A stretch of DNA of 64,000 nucleotides from Pithys albifrons albifrons (Eukaryota; Chordata; Aves; Passeriformes; Thamnophilidae). Location: NCBI RefSeq assembly GCF_047495875.1, contig NC_092462.1:34542523-34606522 (forward strand), given 5' to 3'. Numbering within the stretch: the stretch's first letter is position 1; every line of letters starts with the position of its first letter. This document shows, piece by piece, positions 25,372 to 37,633 of the stretch. The notes beneath the pieces are model-generated. The model was not told where the DNA came from and searched no databases. It worked only from the letters and a program-made list of their open reading frames with translations. Made by a program: the position numbers and the translations under genes.

Positions 25372-26103
25372 CTGCATACTTCTAAGTCATCAGACCAGTC
25401 ATCATACAACACTGGAGGCTTCTGAACAGCGTGAGGCACAGTGGGCCCTGCAGGTGCTCCATTATCTGGGACTGCCAGAGCATCACTGCCAGAGCCTGCC
25501 TCTGCAAAGGAGTCCTTCAAATCTTTACTGTGTCTAAAGAGAGGCGCAGGCTGCCGATCTCTGTGGTAGCTTTTCCCTTTGCTTTTCCCACATTTTCTTG
25601 AGGAAATCCTTGCTTCCTGAGACGATGCTGAAGACTGTGATTCCTTAAGCCTTGGAACCCTTCGGCGGTGATTTAAAGTAGGATTCTCAGGGTCAGATAC
25701 CTCTTGATTCTTTTTTCCCATTGTCCCCAAGGTGACAAGTTCAACGGCATTATTGTTTGAGGACCCATCCTGGTTACTGCATGATCTATTGTTTCTTCTC
25801 CCTCTCCTGGCCATTCTGGCCTTTTCTCTTGCTCTCCTCCTAGCCTGAGCCCACTGACTCTCATCTGAAGATGATGATGAATCAGATGCATTCCAGCTGG
25901 ATCTTGGAGGCTCAGGATGCAATTTACAGTCTTTCCCCTTTCCTTGCTTTTCTGTGTGCTCACCATTGTCTCCAGTCTCTCTTTTCCGCCTAAACCTTCG
26001 TTTTACGTGTTTCTTACCAGACTCCCTATTAGAAGGGGCCAGCACCATGACAGGGGTTGCATGTTCAAGCTCATCTTCTGACAAGTCATGCAAGGTAGTA
26101 GAT
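25372..26103 (-). CDS. MARCHF1: MARCHF1 in-frame 732-nt cassette exon (long isoform)
   Basis: A 732-nt (244-codon) open cassette enters and leaves in phase 2. Its acceptor, tgctttgtctag, has a good pyrimidine tract, and its donor is TGCAG/gttagt. Its first complete codons read STTLHDLSEDELEHATPV. It then has a basic run (KKHVKRRFRRKRE), an acidic serine run (SDSSSSSDES), a second Arg-rich stretch (RRRAREKARMARRGRRNNR) and an acidic end (DDWSDDLEVC). It is low-complexity and probably disordered, with NLS-like basic patches; I see no enzymatic domain. Its last two bases join the RING exon to rebuild an Arg codon, giving EVCRIC, so it replaces the first zinc Cys otherwise supplied by DICRIC. From memory, mammalian MARCHF1 and MARCHF8 have long isoforms with an insert at this point. 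The function of the insert is unknown to me. Confidence 0.88.
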
Positions 26104-26365
26104 CTAGACAAAGCAGTAAGCAAAGGAAAGGGATGGAAATGGTAAGGGTGGGTGAAAAGAGAGAAATCACAAAAAAAGGGATGAAAATGAGAACATGAAT
26201 TTAGTAGAAAAACATGAGACTAAAAAGCAAAAACATAACAAGAGAGATCAAAAGAAAACTAAAGTCTATGTAATTTATGAATAAAGCAGAAGAAAGAGCT
26301 ACATAATATTAAATAAAAACCAACAAGTATCAGCCATACTAAAGTATATTTTTTGCAGTACATAC
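26104..26365 (-). other. Short MARCHF1 intron (262 bp)
   Basis: This 262-bp intron separates the 80-nt exon from the cassette. Its donor is TAG/gtatgt and its acceptor is tctag. It is purine-rich on the plus strand and so pyrimidine-rich on the transcribed strand. It is tiny beside the neighbouring introns of about 10 and 12.7 kb. I see no repeats in it. Confidence 0.8.
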
Positions 26366-26445
26366 CTACAAATGTCCTGAGTGGAAGGGCAGACAGACAA
26401 ACGTGACTGACTTCTGTGAGCTGTTCCTGTTGTAGGACTGCTTGC
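26366..26445 (-). CDS. MARCHF1: MARCHF1 80-nt internal exon ending at the first RING cysteine
   Basis: This exon encodes [18 protein letters not shown] followed by CPSTQDIC and the first two bases of an Arg codon (26 codons plus 2 nt). The acceptor is tgtttcaacag and the donor is TGTAG/gtatgt. The Cys of DIC is the first zinc ligand of the RING-CH domain, so the domain is split across an intron. The upstream 51-nt exon ends in phase 0 (NISK), which matches this exon's start; from memory, [13 protein letters not shown] is continuous in mammalian MARCHF1. It can splice to the cassette or straight to the RING exon, because both begin in the same phase. The same bases also form the 3' part of an alternative first exon, listed separately. 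Confidence 0.93.
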
Positions 26446-26556
26446 CTGTTGAAACAAGTTAGACAGTTTGGAATCTTTGTCCATGAAATACATTGCAGAT
26501 ATTTTACTGCTTTGCCACATGATTAAAAAATTAAAGTAACTGTTCCTGCTGTTCAT
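26366..26556 (-). CDS. MARCHF1: MARCHF1 alternative first coding exon (own ATG at 26556)
   Basis: Reading on without a splice acceptor, the 80-nt exon extends upstream for 37 more codons to an ATG at 26556-26554. The added N-terminus starts [14 protein letters not shown] and ends with KLSNLFQQ directly before ASSPTTG. A TGA lies in frame only two codons upstream of the ATG (26562-26560), so the start is well bounded; the context has G at -3 and A at +4. From memory, a human MARCHF1 isoform has a related alternative N-terminus containing FLNMW and KLSNLF before ASSPTTG. That resemblance over such distance argues this is a real coding first exon with its own promoter. The acceptor of the 80-nt exon (tttcaacag) lies within this coding sequence. 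The 5' end of the transcript is not determined. Confidence 0.82.
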
Positions 26557-26800
26557 AGCTCACTGTTGAACATATACAAGCTCAAAAAATACAGGAAGCT
26601 TGAACAAAAGTGAAACTTATTTGTGGAACTAAGAACGACTGAGGTGATTGAGCTCTCATTCGCTCATGACTACTTTTTGTCACTGTTTGAGGAAACAGCT
26701 TTCAGCAGTTGAATTTTCATTTTGATCTACTGTAAATGTCTGATGGGAAAGGATATTTTTATTTCATGCAATCAACCATGGCAAGAAGAGTACTGCATTA
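26557..26800 (-). promoter_or_regulatory. Probable 5' UTR and promoter of the alternative MARCHF1 first exon
   Basis: If the ATG at 26556 starts an isoform, its UTR and promoter must lie immediately upstream. A TATA-like AT run is present at about 26753-26762, roughly 200 bp from the ATG. There is no CpG island. If transcription starts far enough upstream, short upstream reading frames would precede the main start, for example ATG-AGC-GAA-TGA in the segment around 26650. The role is inferred from position only. Confidence 0.35.
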
Positions 26801-29161
26801 TGGTGAGTGATAAAGAACCCAAAGCTAATCTATACTGAGTGGACTGATGAAACAGTGAGAAAATTAAAGTGTGTTTTAAAAGGTTTTGAAGGCAATCTCT
26901 TTAGAAGAGCTAAAAATATTGAACTGATGAGCCTGAGAAGACCAAAATGCAGGCTGCATCTCTACAGAGCTGATCACATTCTCAAACAGCAGAAGAGATA
27001 TATAACATATTTAGTGTGTGACATTTTACTTATAAGGTTATTGCTACAAATTGCAGATTCAGTTACTCAATACTTTCACTGAAAACATATTTTGATGGTG
27101 TTAACAGCAAATTATTTCAATCTGCCTCATCATATATTGTACTACCTGCAGCTGTATGGAAATGTAAATCCAAGGTGTGATTCTTCAGGATCCCTCATGA
27201 GACACGGTATTGTGGGAAGAGAGATCAACACAAAACATTCTTAAGACTCTGACCTTTCCTTAGCTAATTAGGGGCATTAGCTTTTAGAATTAAACCTTCC
27301 TGTTGTGAACACCACTACCAAATGCAGACAAAATACTACCACGAGATCATTAACCAGATGCAAGGGAAGGATGACTAATAAGCAAGAGCACAAAGTACAA
27401 ATTATACAAAGATGTGAAGGCTGTCATCCCAATCTCTTGTACTAGTAAATCAAATTCAGTCACATATAGAGACCATAATTAAAATTATTTCTAGTTCAAC
27501 TTTCACAGATACTTTTGTGGTGTCAAAAAGGTGTTTGAAAATAAGTAGTACAAATAAAAATAACTACATACAGCAAGTACCTGCTGACACTTCACTTTTA
27601 TCCAAGGTACTTAATATCCATTATATTTAATGCATACATCTTTTGGAAACATCAGTCACCACTATGTGCATTTCTGTTTTTGACTGGATACCTGCTAAGA
27701 CTTAATGCTTTGGCATTAAAACCATCTTCTAGCTTTTAGAATTTAAGGAATCCTTTTTATCTATTGATTAATATCACAAAAACACACCAAAACCCACCAA
27801 CAATATTACGAATTCTTTACTACCATGACTGAAACTTGGAGATACAAAAACTAAGCCAAAGTGAGAAATTAATTTGATAAGGCATTTGGACACAATCCTT
27901 ATGTTCTAATGTTTTTACAGTGTCTGGATTCACCAATCAAAGGGAGAACTGCATGCAGTCCAGTGCTGGGGGAAAAAAGGACAAGTATCAGTGAGAGAAA
28001 TTGTATTTCTTATTTCTTTTTCTACAAAAGCAATGTTTCTGTCACATGTACTGTGACAGAGTATGAATTTTTCTTACATGCATATTAGAAACATATGGTA
28101 AATATATTGTTGGGCATATAATCTTTGCCCACCTCAGCCTCTGTGATTAGCTTTAAGTAATTAGGACACATCTTAAGCTACTTATTGAGGAAATATGCAG
28201 ACATCAGCACCAGACCATGTTGCTGGCCTACAGGCAGCTGCTGCTGCTGGGTGAATGTGAAATGTCTCTCCAGACTAAATCCCAGGTGAAGGACTGCTGA
28301 AGCAATCCAGCCCCTGAGTCCAGTGTGGACTCATGAATTCATCTCTCATGATGAGCTCCCATTTCTTTCTTCCCCCTAAAAGCTACAGGACTGTTACCAT
28401 TGCTTCTTTCAGGATCTCTATATTACAGAGGTTTGACTTGATCTTAAGTGGTGGTCAATTCACCTCCATGCCATAAAAGCAATTTTTAGATCATCTTGCC
28501 ACAGCAGTACCCTCTGAAGGGATAAGGAGAATGGCTAAGCTGACTCAGTAACCATACAGGAGGTCTGCACAGGTTCGAGAAACTTTGAGCAGCTATTAAA
28601 GCAGGAAGCCAGGTAGACAGTTGCTAAGAGGGCTGAAATCAAGCCAAAAATTAACACGGATTGAAAAGCTTTCCCACTTATTACTTGTGACTGCAGACAG
28701 GTGGAAATCTAATTATTTTAAAATAAAAATTACATCACCAATTTGATTACTTAAATCTTACATTTCACTCCCAACTGTAAAGAGATCTGGACTATTTCAG
28801 CCCTGTTCAGTCAAATTTATTTTCTAGTTCCCCTGCACAGGCATAATGAAGTTATATTTAGCTTCACAAAACTCAGAGAAAAGTTTATTTCCTTCAAAAA
28901 TACTTTATGTACAAATCTTTTTTAAAATGAATGCTTTTATCTTGTTTGTCTAACCCCTGTTGGAGCAAACATGCCTTGTGAGTAGCTAAAGCCAATGCAC
29001 CATTTAAGTCTTCAAAAATAAAACAAGAAAACTCCAACATGCCAAGTTATACACAAGATAATTCAGACTCTTATCTTTGAATGAGTTTAATTCAATTGAT
29101 TTACACAACTTTTAAATAGAAATGTTTATTTTTATTTACTTTAAATTAGCTTTTAATGGTA

Positions 29162-29295
29162 AAATCACAGAATCATAGAATACCAGGTTGGAAGTGACCT
29201 CAAAGATCCCCCAGTCCAACCATTCTTGACAAAAACACAGTCTGGACAACATGTTCCAGAACCCTGTCCAGCTGAACATTAAAGTGTTCAATGTG
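29162..29295 (-). mobile_element. CR1 LINE 3' end fragment
   Basis: Begins aatcacagaatcatagaat followed by ggttggaagtgacctcaaag and ccagtccaacc, the standard avian CR1 3' end, then ctggacaacatgttccaga and a decaying tail. Minus orientation, about 130 bp. Confidence 0.92.
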
Positions 29296-32200
29296 GAAAC
29301 AAAAATGAACTGATGGAGTGATTTATCAAATCAAGAAATTTGGTGTTACTGATAATAATTTTCTGATGTTTACTTGTGTACCTTGCAGGTACTTATTTTG
29401 TAGATAAATCCAGTCTTATCTACAAAAATTATATAGGACCTGTTAGTGTCAGGTCTGTCCCTTCTATCACATGTCACATGAATATAATAATTCACAGCAA
29501 GTCAGGCTGTTTATAAAAACCTGTAAAATCCAACTCAATTGGAAGCCAAGTCCAAACCTTTGCCCCCGAATCTCTCTGCTTTTTCACCCTACCGTAGTCT
29601 GACAGCATTAACTGCATCTGCTTTCTGCTACCAGCACTGCCTTCAGGCTTACCCCAATTTTTTTGGCAATATCCCTCTTGGCCATCTCCTCTACAAGCTA
29701 CACATCCCAAACTAATTAAAAAAAAATAGTCTCTTGAATCCAGTTTCAGAATGTAGATACATAAAGTGGCATTTAGTTAAATTGTGTGTTTACAGGGAGA
29801 ATTGTGGCATATCTGACAAAGCAAAACAGTATAATTTGAATGTATTCTGCTCTCTTCTAATCAGTCCAACTCTTTTGGGAATGTATATGCAACAGATGTT
29901 GGAAACAGTCTCAAGCAGACAGATTTTATTGCTCTAATTGCTATCCCATGGCTACATTGCTATGCGGCACACTGAATATTTTGAGATACTGTATTTAGTG
30001 AATAGAGGGATCAGATTAACGCTGAGGACTCCAATTCCACCTGGCAGGCAGAATAATGATTTCTTTTTTTAAAATAGTATTTCTTGAACTAATGTCCTCT
30101 TCAGGCAGTTATATTGTACAGCTCACTGCAAAGGGAAAACTAAACAAGCACTGTACTAATTTTATCATAGCAAATTATATCAGCAGCAGAATTAAATGTT
30201 GTAATTCAAAATAAAGCCGTCTCAGAATTCATTTATAAGCAAGGTAGCTCATTTCTCTATGCCATCAACACAAGGAAAAGGTTTGAGGGATAATGTCAAC
30301 TCCAGCTAATTAGGTTTGACATTTCAAAAACATTCTTAGTGGAGAGAGATTCCCCAGTCACCACCTTCTGCTGTCTTGGTCAGTTCAGATGAATTCTCTT
30401 GTCAAGGATTTCCAATTCCATTAACAGGCATGACAGGGCACTCATCTATAATTATTTTGTGTATGTTCAACAGGAACTGAAAGTTTGCTTTTCAGACAGA
30501 ATACTAGTAAATACAGAGTTTTCAGGACAAGCGAGATGATAATCATTTACCTGACACAAGGGGACTTGGGTCTCACACAATTGTGCCTGTGTTAAAAGAC
30601 CAGTAAAGAAATGGGAGACAGAATGTAGTCCAAGTGATGAAAAAATAAGAATTTCAAATCAAGACAGCCTTTACTTTGATGTTCAGGATCTGAAAGAATT
30701 TGCCAGATAATGTCAAAAAAATGGGAATACTCACAGGCCACATATTGCTTAACCTGCATGTTGAAACTAGTCCAAGAACATGCTCTCCTTAAGAACAGAG
30801 AGGGGCTCTACTTCTACCTAACAAAAAACCTGAGTAAAAACTCATTCCACAAGTGCAAAGCATTCACATAGGAATGGAGTGAAGCTTTAAAATAACAAAC
30901 CAGATATAATGGATAGCTTATATAAAAAGGCCTCACAGATATCACCAGAAAAGCTAATGAATCCTCTAAGACTGTTCTGAATAAGGAAGGTCAGAGGCAT
31001 TTCCAAAAGCTGGTCAACTTAACAACACTGCTTAAGCAGAAAGTTGCAGAAAATTGATGGTTGTCAGGGCATATGTCTAATGTTTTTATTCTCCTACTGA
31101 GTTTGCTCTAATAGTAGTGATGCATCACAGAATCCTCCAGATCCCAGCAGCCATTATAGTTAAAAAGCTGAAACTGTATCCTATTTAAAAAATAGCATAC
31201 GAAAGAATGGATAACTTACAAGATTAGAGCAGTTTGCATGGCAGTAAGATCAGCAGGAGACTCAGTCTGTGTACTTAATCTGAAACTTTTTGCTTTGTAA
31301 ACAATGCAACTTTTTGCGGAAAACATCCACCTTTATGAATTATGTCGACAATTTCTCAGGTCTAAAAAGTACAAAAACTTGCTGAAAGTGACCCTAGCTG
31401 GGTGTATCTTACAAGCTGTATCGTGATGGCAATTGAAACTTATGCACATGGCGTTGGGGGAAAGGGTTTCTACTTTTTGCTTTGTATGTTGGGGGTTCTT
31501 TTCTCCTTTTCCTTATTTGTTTTGTTATTATGAAGTTCCTGCTTTGTGCCAGATCTTAAAGTTGTTATAGTCTGATTGATGGCTTTACAACAAACATTAT
31601 TTTAATTGGTAACTCAATTTCTGTTAAATTCTCTTTCACAGATATTTTTTGGTAAATTATTCTTTGCATATTTCATCCCCAAATCTTTCCTTTCTCTCCT
31701 ATCCTCCTTCCCCTCCTTTCACCTGCCTCTGAAGTGAAGCAAGAAAGTGAAAAGTAGCACGGAAGGACAAGCAGAAATATTCTTACAATTCTGCTGAACA
31801 AAACCATTCAGCACCTTTGAAAGTCAGTATGATCATGTTAAAAATGATTTGAAATCTGGAATCAAGATTGGAACTGGCAAATCTATCCTATTATTTTAAA
31901 AATTATGTCAAGAAAAGTAATTACAACTTTGACTTGTAGATTCAATCAGTTTGTTTTCTCTCAGTGATCTATGTTAGTTTAATTTTCAAGGTAGAGGTTC
32001 AACTCAAAAATCCACTCTTTCTATAGACATAGAAACATGTATCTTTGTTGCTGGATTTTGTAGCACTTCAGTTCTAAAGACAGTCAGCATGCACAGAACC
32101 ATTCAGACTTTTATTCCAAAGAGGGCATCTGTTTTCACATATCTCTCAACATGCAAGACTAAAAGCCCCAAAATGTTCCTATATACTAAACAACTCTTGA

Positions 32201-32954
32201 TCAGATGACATTCCTGCCATGCTCTCACAAGTGCGTTTGTATGGGAGTGCACACATCCACCGTGTTCTTCCTTTGGTCCGAGGGACTATGCAGGAGACAG
32301 ATTGGATAAATTCCAGTCACTGAGGATATCATTATTATACTTGAACAACTGTATTCTAGTCTGTATTTGATATCTATTTATTCCAGCTCTAAGGCAGAGA
32401 GAAATGTAAATGCACCAAATCGAAAGAGTTGTAGAAAGAATATTGAAATAACTAAACCAAAAGAAGTGAAACAAAAACAAGAGACATATAATAAACCTCA
32501 AACTGTAGAAATAAAGTTTGCCTAAATGAACTTGTTTCTAGGACAAATACATGAAATTTGCTTCTGAGTGCCATAGTGAAAAAATAAATGCCATGTAAAG
32601 ATTTCCAGGATGGAGTAGATATGTTACAGAGAATAATAATAATAATTATAAAACATCAGCATATGTTATAACTTGCATAGTCTGTTTACCAGAAACAAAT
32701 CAAAGCTACTTCTCCTGTATGATATTGCCTATCATAAAAACTCTATGATAACAGAATGTATTCACAGAAATTAAAATTATATATAGGCATTACACACTAA
32801 GTAAGCTTGTATTAAAAAAACATAAAAATTATGGCATAACCCATTTCACACATATATGCAATTTGTTTGGATGTGTCAATGTGGCACATTTAGGTATACT
32901 CAGAGTGCACCACTGGTGAGAACTGTAATTTAAAAAATCACAGCAGAATCTGTA

Positions 32955-32986
32955 TAATTGTATGTATTTTTATATACATACAATTA
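32955..32986. repeat. Perfect 13-bp inverted repeat (hairpin)
   Basis: taattgtatgtat, six bases (ttttat), then the exact reverse complement. AT-rich palindromes of this kind arise readily in such sequence. No transposon termini or target-site duplication are evident. Confidence 0.7.
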
Positions 32987-35900
32987 CTTTTTAATGTATT
33001 CCCTCTCATTAGAACAAGAGTTTAAAAGAACTTAAAAAAAAAGTGTATCCAAGAATAAACTGAAAATGTATTATTTTCTAATGGTTGTCTCCTGGAACCA
33101 ATATGTATTTAATTCAATTTTATTCAGAAGTTCAAGTTTCGGGCAGTCATGCCTTTTGTTTAGCTTATTGTAACTAAAGAATAAATTGTATGGACAAACC
33201 ACAAAGTGTTCTCAACACATAGGAAACAAATATTTACATCTAGGAGGAAAAAAAGGTGCAGAAACAGTTACTATGCAATTGGACCTAGTTTCAGTTTTTT
33301 ACAATTTTTTTAAATTTCAAAATGAATTATTTTATGAACAAAATCTTTTCACTAATTTGTTTACTTTGTGCTGTTGTTTTTTTTTCAGTAAATGAGAGCT
33401 AAGTGCCAGGTTAGTCTTCACCTTTGACAATAATGATTCTGTTTATGAGCAAGAAGAATCATTTAGATGACTAACACAACATTTACACTCATATTTTAAT
33501 GCCAGATTTGTATACATGGTATTAGTCACTGTTGCAGCACCTTTGAAAGCTGATATTTTTCACTTACAAGAGCAAGGACTTTTTAAAATTTTGTTTTCTT
33601 TTTTGAAAGTTTTAAGTTTTCTCTCAGTTGCTCACTACCATAATCCAAAAGCTATGCTTGGAAAGGATGGAGCTATGTGGTTCCTCAGGAAAAAAAATCA
33701 AACAAAAACAAACACCAATCTGAAAGACAATTTTCAATTCTTATTAGCATGGAATTGACAAAGAACAACAACTATGGATCAACTTGTAGCAGTGCAGTGC
33801 CCTGTAATTGCTTTTTAGGATTCCATTATGCAACAGGTAGCTTGGAAATGCTGCAATCAGCTTTCTGGCTATCAAAGTCCATGATAAGAACTTCTTTAAA
33901 AAGAACATGTAAGTTCCTTTTTGCTTTTTCCACCATAAAACCTACCATTGGTGTTTACAATAACGCAGACAGAAGATACAACAGGTTCTCTGTTGGTATC
34001 ACTTCCAAAGACATGGTAGTATGTTTAATGATTAAAAAAATGTATAGTGTGTAGAAGAGAGTTCTGCTTCAAGTGGTATTAATCATCCAAACTACAACAC
34101 AGGGCTCTTCATACATTCACCTTGTACTGAGAGAGGATGAAAAATTTGAGAATGTCAAAACCCATGTGAAAGACTATTCAATTTCAATGGAAGAGCTCAG
34201 ATAGTAATTTATAATTCAAAAGCAAAAATACTGTATTACTTATTACAGAACCTGATAGATACCCAGTTTGTGAAATTTATTTCAGGATCACAAACTGATT
34301 AGTTCAACTGTCAATACATTGACAAGAATAAATTTTTCACTGATAATTTTAGTTAGCAGTACTTTAACATGCTAGTGCCTTTTGGTTTTTATTTGCATAG
34401 AAATTGCATAAACATACAGTAAAACCAATTCTTTCCTTTTTTCTTTTCTCTATTGTTATTCATTTTCAAAATTAGACCAGGGAGTATTATCCCATAGAGT
34501 ATTCCAAAATGATCACCTCACTTCCTGATGTAACTCAACAGAGTTTTATTAGATGGATGCTTCAGAGATTTGTAAACAAAACCAAGTTCTAACAGTTCTA
34601 ACACCTGCTCCAGGCTTTTGAGAAGTAATTGAGCCAAAACAAAAATCAGGTAATTTGCTCTAAGCCTTAGTTTCTCATAAGCCCAAAGTTCCCATCAGAG
34701 AATTTGAAATCTTACTGCTAAGAGAGCATCCTTCTCCACAGAGCTCTTGAATCATAATTAACATGCAGAAAGATAATTACAATGTTTCAGAAACATTTCT
34801 TCCAGAAATCATTTTAACATAACCAGGCAGCCTCAGAAACACATATAAAGCAGAACCCCTATGGACTGTAATTTAAACACAAGATTTTGTTCCACTGGTT
34901 AACGGGAGGAAAAAATGAATCTACCAGATCATTCTTTGACTAGCTTTCCTCTTAAATTATACACATATTTAGGAAGATGTAAGAAGTTTAATAAAAAATC
35001 TACAGTGCACAGAACTAAGCAATGGCAAATTGGTAATAACCAAGGTCAAATTTTTCATTTACTTAGATATTAAACACATGCACATGGGCTAATTTCAATT
35101 CTGAAATCTAGAACACTGCCCAAGACTCTCTCTTACAAAGAAGAATAAAGTTGGCTCTGCTACCAGCACTATAGGAAATGAGTGGGGAAAAAAGTCTAAT
35201 GTTAAAAAAACAGCAATAATTTAAAACCAACAAAGTTGGTTCATAACTCACATTTCCAATACTTTGACATTTTTCTTTATGTGTATTAGATTAGAGTAGA
35301 CAGGTTTTGAACGCCATAATTAGTAATTATGGCTACACTTTGTCAACACAAGATAGTATGAAATACTGATCAGTCCAAAACATGACTTATTAGTCCCAAT
35401 GATAGCAGGGCAGAAAGTAAGAAGACCTGCTTATTGATTTATTGATTGTATTGAAAAATGCAGGTTATTATCAGAAGAGCAGCAAAAATCAAACATTGAT
35501 ACATTTTCCTAATTGTCTCTCCTTGGAAAACCAACTGAAGCAGTTACTTTTGGAGTTCCATGGCAGTTTTATTGATATAAATAAATAAAAGGCTGGGGTG
35601 AATGAATTAATTCCCAGGTGGCTGTTCACTGAAGACAGCCACAGACAAGAGTCAGGAGCACCAGGAAATAGACAGAATTGGGCAGAGTACAGAAGAATGA
35701 TAGCAAGAAATTATACAAGATTACTTTCAAAAATTAAGATTAATTCAGTGGTTACCCCACAAATAGGATATTTCACTGTAACAGCTGAAAGAAAGCACAA
35801 AGCTAGATCAGCAATCAGTTTGAGCAAATACTCTCTCTCCCTTCTTTTTCATACGTGAAAAAGCAGGGCCCACAATAGTGTAGGCATGGCACAACAGGGC

Positions 35901-37174
35901 CACAGATAGTGGGGTAAAGCAGTGTCTTGCAGGAACGAGGGGCAGTGGGAGCTACAGGTCTCCTGCATTTAGTTTTCACTGTTCCTGTACTCTTGCCCAT
36001 AAATTAAATAGTAATTGATCAAGCACTGAGACACATGAACAGAATGGAAGTGCAGAATTTTGCCATATTCCTGCCATATTGATTAAATACTTCATTATAC
36101 ACACTAAAAAACTTCTACTTTCACAATGTATAAAGAGCTACACAATGTTATAATACATGAAAATAATTTTTAAAAATTCTAGTTAGCTGGATTTTATAAT
36201 AGCACATGTTCAGAAACATATTGACCAGACATTGGTTTTACTTAGAAACATCTATTACAAATAATTTAATATTAAATACTTTTGGAGTTTTTCCTTTCAT
36301 TTGCCTAAAATAATTTATTACTGAAATTCTTGCCAGAAAATTATATGCAAAATAAGAAGTCTTTGCAACATGCTGTATTTCTGCATGCTCAATGGACAGC
36401 AAAAGTGAATGGTAAAATTGGAGTGTTGATTTCTACATACTCACATACCTCACCCCTGTAGGGAATGTTTGATTTTAAAATCTCTAAATTCAATAGGTAT
36501 ATACTAACTAGTATCTGGTAAATAACAAACTAATCAAAGCCATTCCTTCTCATTATGTCTAGATAAGAAATATTCAATGTTCCACAATTCAGTTTAATCT
36601 GTAATACCACAAAATGCAGAGATAATGTAACTAGTATGCAAAATCGCCCAAGCATACACTGCAAACCTCAGGTGTCCTCTCCAAATACACAACTTAGGAG
36701 AATTATGAAACACCAATTTGTATTTGCAGAATCTTTGCTATATGTCATTTCAAAAATAGGTTGATACAAAATCCAGTGATATCCTAGAACATCTACTTTG
36801 TTCTGGGGCAAGAGTTTCATTTACAACCCAGGCGGAATACAAAACAGAGAGTAACTACGAAATTATAACTCTGTTTGACCTTTCTAAACTTACTCATACA
36901 GGCAAATGAAAGGAGTAAACACAATGTTTTGATTACTCTATATTTTAGATACTTTTAGATTTTTCTGTCCATTAAAATTTTTATTGTGTACAAGATCTGA
37001 CCTGCATAGAATTTAGGCATATAGTTTACCTGATTGTCAGGCTTGTTTTGAGGTCCTGTTGCCAAAGGGGTTTTTGTTCTGATTTTCACATTTTGTAGAT
37101 TTTAAGAACACAGTAGTTATAGATTTTTAGAAGGTTAATATTTCTAACAGTTTAATGCCTTTCTATCACTACCC

Positions 37175-37633
37175 CTGTCCCAGAACAGGGAGCTCAAATT
37201 CCTTTAGTTAATTAATCTTGTTTAAAGTCCTTTCCAAGGTAGAGCTGAAGGATATCAGAAGGCCTACAGAACGAAACATAAACACAGGTCAGAGTGACCC
37301 AGAAGTCAGAACTGGAAGAGCTCCAAGAGACCTTTGTGAGCCTGAGGAAGAGGAGCTGATGAAGACAGAGGGTCTTGATGACCCCAGACCCAATTCCAGG
37401 GGTTGGACCAGGGGTTGGATCAGGGCTGGACTGAGAAATGTGTAAAGCAATGATTGGAGGGATCTTATTATAAAAGCCATGGAAACAAGAACTGGAGCAC
37501 ATGCATGTCATCCTGTATTCCTGTGGGCTGTAGGCCCTGTGTTATTAAAGGACCTTTACTTTTTATCTTACCCTACACTAACGTACTCAGAGTTCTGCTC
37601 TGGGGGGGGGGGGGGGGGTCACTCACGGCATCA
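37175..37633 (+). mobile_element. Probable solo LTR of an endogenous retrovirus, ends uncertain
   Basis: A segment richer in GC than its surroundings has the order expected of an LTR: a TATA box (TATAAAA, 37469-37475), a polyadenylation-like ATTAAA (37544-37549) about 70 bp downstream, then a T-rich stretch and a G run. No gag, pol or env coding sequence is next to it. I could not define TG...CA ends or a target-site duplication, so the assignment is tentative. The LTR would run antisense to MARCHF1. Confidence 0.45.
37602..37618. repeat. 17-G homopolymer
   Basis: An uninterrupted run of 17 G at the end of the probable LTR. Likely to be length-variable or a sequencing and assembly weak point. 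Confidence 0.9.

Noticed and set aside
33516..34054. Overlapping plus-strand open frames (80 and 125 codons)
   Set aside because: Lys/Asn/Phe-rich AT-driven frames with no family resemblance.
35580..36000. Possible LTR or other repeat, suggested by higher GC and a late tataaataaataaaagg motif
   Set aside because: I could not match it to a family or find ends or duplications. Left unassigned.
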